Shown: piece by piece, positions 62,700 through 64,000 of the stretch | Position numbering within the stretch: position 1 is the first letter of the stretch | How the letters are laid out: each line of letters starts with the position of its first letter | Assembly (NCBI GenBank): GCA_963733915.1 | Contig: CAVTEP010000001.1 | Location: 496,001-560,000, forward strand | Reading direction: 5' to 3' | Length of the DNA stretch: 64,000 nucleotides | From: Sulfomarinibacter sp963733915 | GTDB taxonomy: Bacteria; Acidobacteriota; Thermoanaerobaculia; Thermoanaerobaculales; Sulfomarinibacteraceae | Notes under the pieces: model-generated | Seen by the model: the letters and a program-made list of their open reading frames with translations, nothing else | Told to the model about the DNA's origin: nothing | The model's database searches: none | Translations under genes and position numbers: made by a program

Positions 62700-63432
62700 C
62701 CGGGGCGGCGGCCGCTCCGGTTTCGGTCTGGCGGCATTGGGCGCCGCCGCGGCCGTTATCCTCAGCGTCGCCGCCTGCCGGTCCGCCGCACCCCAGCTGT
62801 CCCCGGACGCCCTGCACGAGGCGATCCAAAAACTCAGCCGGCCGTTATCGGGCGATCTGGCGGCCCTGTATCGCCTGCGGGTGCGTTCGACGGGCGGTCT
62901 TCGGTTGGCGGTGCTGACCAGCAGCGAAATGGGACGCTTGACCGTTTCCGAGCCTTTTGGATCGGCCGTGTCGCTCACCGCGTGGAACGGCAGCGCGTCG
63001 ACCACGTTTTTTGATTTGCGGCACGGCTGCCGGCTCGAGTCGGCCGACCTCGGGCGGGTCCTCGGGATCGCGGCGATGCCCCTCCCACAGGCGATCCTGC
63101 TGCTTGCGGGCCGGATTCCCGCCGCCGACGGTGATCGGCTCACAATCGGCTCGAACGGCCGCATCGTTGTCGAGGGCGCAGGTTGGGGCGCGCTTGTCAC
63201 GGTGACGGTGAATCCGTGGCGGGTCGTGGCGGTCGAGGAGATGGGCGTCGAGGGAGGTGGTTGGAGTGTCGTGCTCGACGATCACCATGTGGCGGTGCCG
63301 GGTTTTGTGAGGGTCAAGAATTCAGACGGACGCTGGGCCGAGCTCGAGCTCGCTCGGATGGAGTGGAGGGAAAGTGGTGAGCTGCCGCCGCTCCCCGATC
63401 TGCCACTCTGTGGCCAAGACCTTGAACGATGA
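62677..63432 (+). CDS. lolB: LolB-like outer-membrane lipoprotein insertion factor
   Basis: A 251-residue lipoprotein. Signal GFGLAALGAAAAVILSVAAC ends in a lipobox-like AAC. The body matches the LolB-type half-barrel in size and strand pattern (LAVLTSSEMGRLTVSEPFGS, RIVVEGAGWGALVTVTV). It lies directly upstream of ispE, the conserved place of lolB in many diderms. Sequence similarity to LolB is low, so the name rests on size, lipobox and context. Confidence 0.65.
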   Translation: MRMISSHSRGGGRSGFGLAALGAAAAVILSVAACRSAAPQLSPDALHEAIQKLSRPLSGDLAALYRLRVRSTGGLRLAVLTSSEMGRLTVSEPFGSAVSLTAWNGSASTTFFDLRHGCRLESADLGRVLGIAAMPLPQAILLLAGRIPAADGDRLTIGSNGRIVVEGAGWGALVTVTVNPWRVVAVEEMGVEGGGWSVVLDDHHVAVPGFVRVKNSDGRWAELELARMEWRESGELPPLPDLPLCGQDLER

Positions 63433-64000
63433 TGCTTGCGGTCGATGCACCGGCCAAGATCAACCTCGACCTGCGCGTGTTGGGTCGCCGTGCGGACGGC
63501 TTTCACGAGCTGAGGACCGTCCTCCAGACCGTCGACCTGAGCGACGAAGTGCGGGTGTCGCCGGCGCCGGCAGGGGTGCTCCAATTGCGGGTCGAGCCGG
63601 AAGGCGTCGTGCCGGTTGGTAGGGATAATCTCGTCCTTCGTGCCGCCGAGTCCCTCCGCCGGAGCACCGGGACCACCCGCGGCGCCTGCCTCGAACTCTG
63701 CAAGCGGATCCCGGTCGGCGCGGGCCTTGGAGGGGGGGCGTCGGACGCCGCCGCCACCCTCGTACTGCTCAACTCTTTCTGGGACCTCGGTCTCGGGAAC
63801 GCGGCGTTGGAGCAGATCGCCGCCGCGATCGGCTCGGACGTGACCTTCTTTCTCCACGGTGGGCTCGCCCTTGCAACCGGCCGCGGCGAGATCATCCGTC
63901 CGCTGCCGGACCTGGGCGGCTTCGGAGTGGTCATGTGCACGCCGCCGATCGAGGTGTCGACCGCGGAGGTTTTCAGCCTCATTTCGCAGTTGACCTTGAC
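63432..64000 (+). CDS. ispE: 4-diphosphocytidyl-2-C-methyl-D-erythritol kinase, C-terminus cut by window edge
   Basis: The first 189 residues of a GHMP kinase of the MEP isoprenoid pathway. MLAVDAPAKINLDLRVLGRRADGFHEL is the IspE opening, and IPVGAGLGGGASDAAATL the ATP-binding glycine loop; GSDVTFFLHGGLALATGRGE follows. ATG 63432 overlaps the lolB stop (63429 is a second in-frame ATG). The frame is open to the end of the window. Confidence 0.94.
   Translation, partial: MLAVDAPAKINLDLRVLGRRADGFHELRTVLQTVDLSDEVRVSPAPAGVLQLRVEPEGVVPVGRDNLVLRAAESLRRSTGTTRGACLELCKRIPVGAGLGGGASDAAATLVLLNSFWDLGLGNAALEQIAAAIGSDVTFFLHGGLALATGRGEIIRPLPDLGGFGVVMCTPPIEVSTAEVFSLISQLTL

Overview
This 64 kb window is a stretch of GC-rich bacterial chromosome, densely packed with core housekeeping genes. 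It encodes a diderm (Gram-negative) cell: there is a LolB-like lipoprotein beside ispE, a small outer-membrane beta-barrel, several lipoproteins and a DsbD. A VWA protein of the type common in Acidobacteriota, a response regulator with a characteristic C-terminal segment, a DhnA-type aldolase, and fatty-acid/methylmalonyl-CoA genes make a member of the Acidobacteriota (possibly a Thermoanaerobaculia-like lineage) the best guess. This is inference from gene content; no marker phylogeny was possible. I saw no prophage, transposase, plasmid function, CRISPR array, tRNA or rRNA.

Layout. 1-8.2 kb: partial sodB, corA, a Cas4/AddB-like Fe-S nuclease, Nif3-like protein, a BMP-type lipoprotein, a BlaI/M56 pair whose peptidase carries an M23 domain, an apparent selenocysteine-containing arsenate reductase, DUF924 and a DnaC-like ATPase. 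8.2-16 kb: SpoIID-like protein, a frameshifted acyl-CoA dehydrogenase with methylmalonyl-CoA epimerase, a VWA protein, a beta-barrel, and a minus-strand operon (fRMsr, ECF sigma, anti-sigma, YbjQ). 16-26.7 kb: argS, glycosyltransferase, argF, saccharopine dehydrogenase-like gene, MATE exporter, class I aldolase and a second acyl-CoA dehydrogenase with a FadR-like operator. 27-37 kb: the classical rimP-nusA-infB-ylxP-rbfA-nrnA-truB-rpsO-pnp translation/RNA operon on the minus strand, preceded by a promoter and a leader with an intrinsic terminator. 37-44 kb: MidA-type methyltransferase, proS, hbd, trxA, FAD oxidoreductase and a LuxR-type regulator. 44.9-50.7 kb: ffh-rpsP-khpA-rimM-trmD-dsbD. 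50.8-64 kb: birA, response regulator, crotonase, recO, NhaC antiporter, infC, queG, a propeller-like protein, a DEAD-box helicase, a TPR protein, lolB and partial ispE.

The gaps between genes are the unusual part. Many hold elements built from short tandem words (6-8 nt) whose reverse complement recurs on the other side of a GC-rich core, so each element can fold into a long hairpin. The words differ from element to element, but the cores resemble each other. A separate repeat family with terminal inverted repeats occurs at 32.4 and 46.9 kb, and its second copy supplies the start codon of rimM. The most interesting single gene is the ArsC-family gene at 6.4 kb: the catalytic Cys codon is TGA, followed at the canonical distance by a hairpin with a GGTC apical loop, the signature of a bacterial SECIS.
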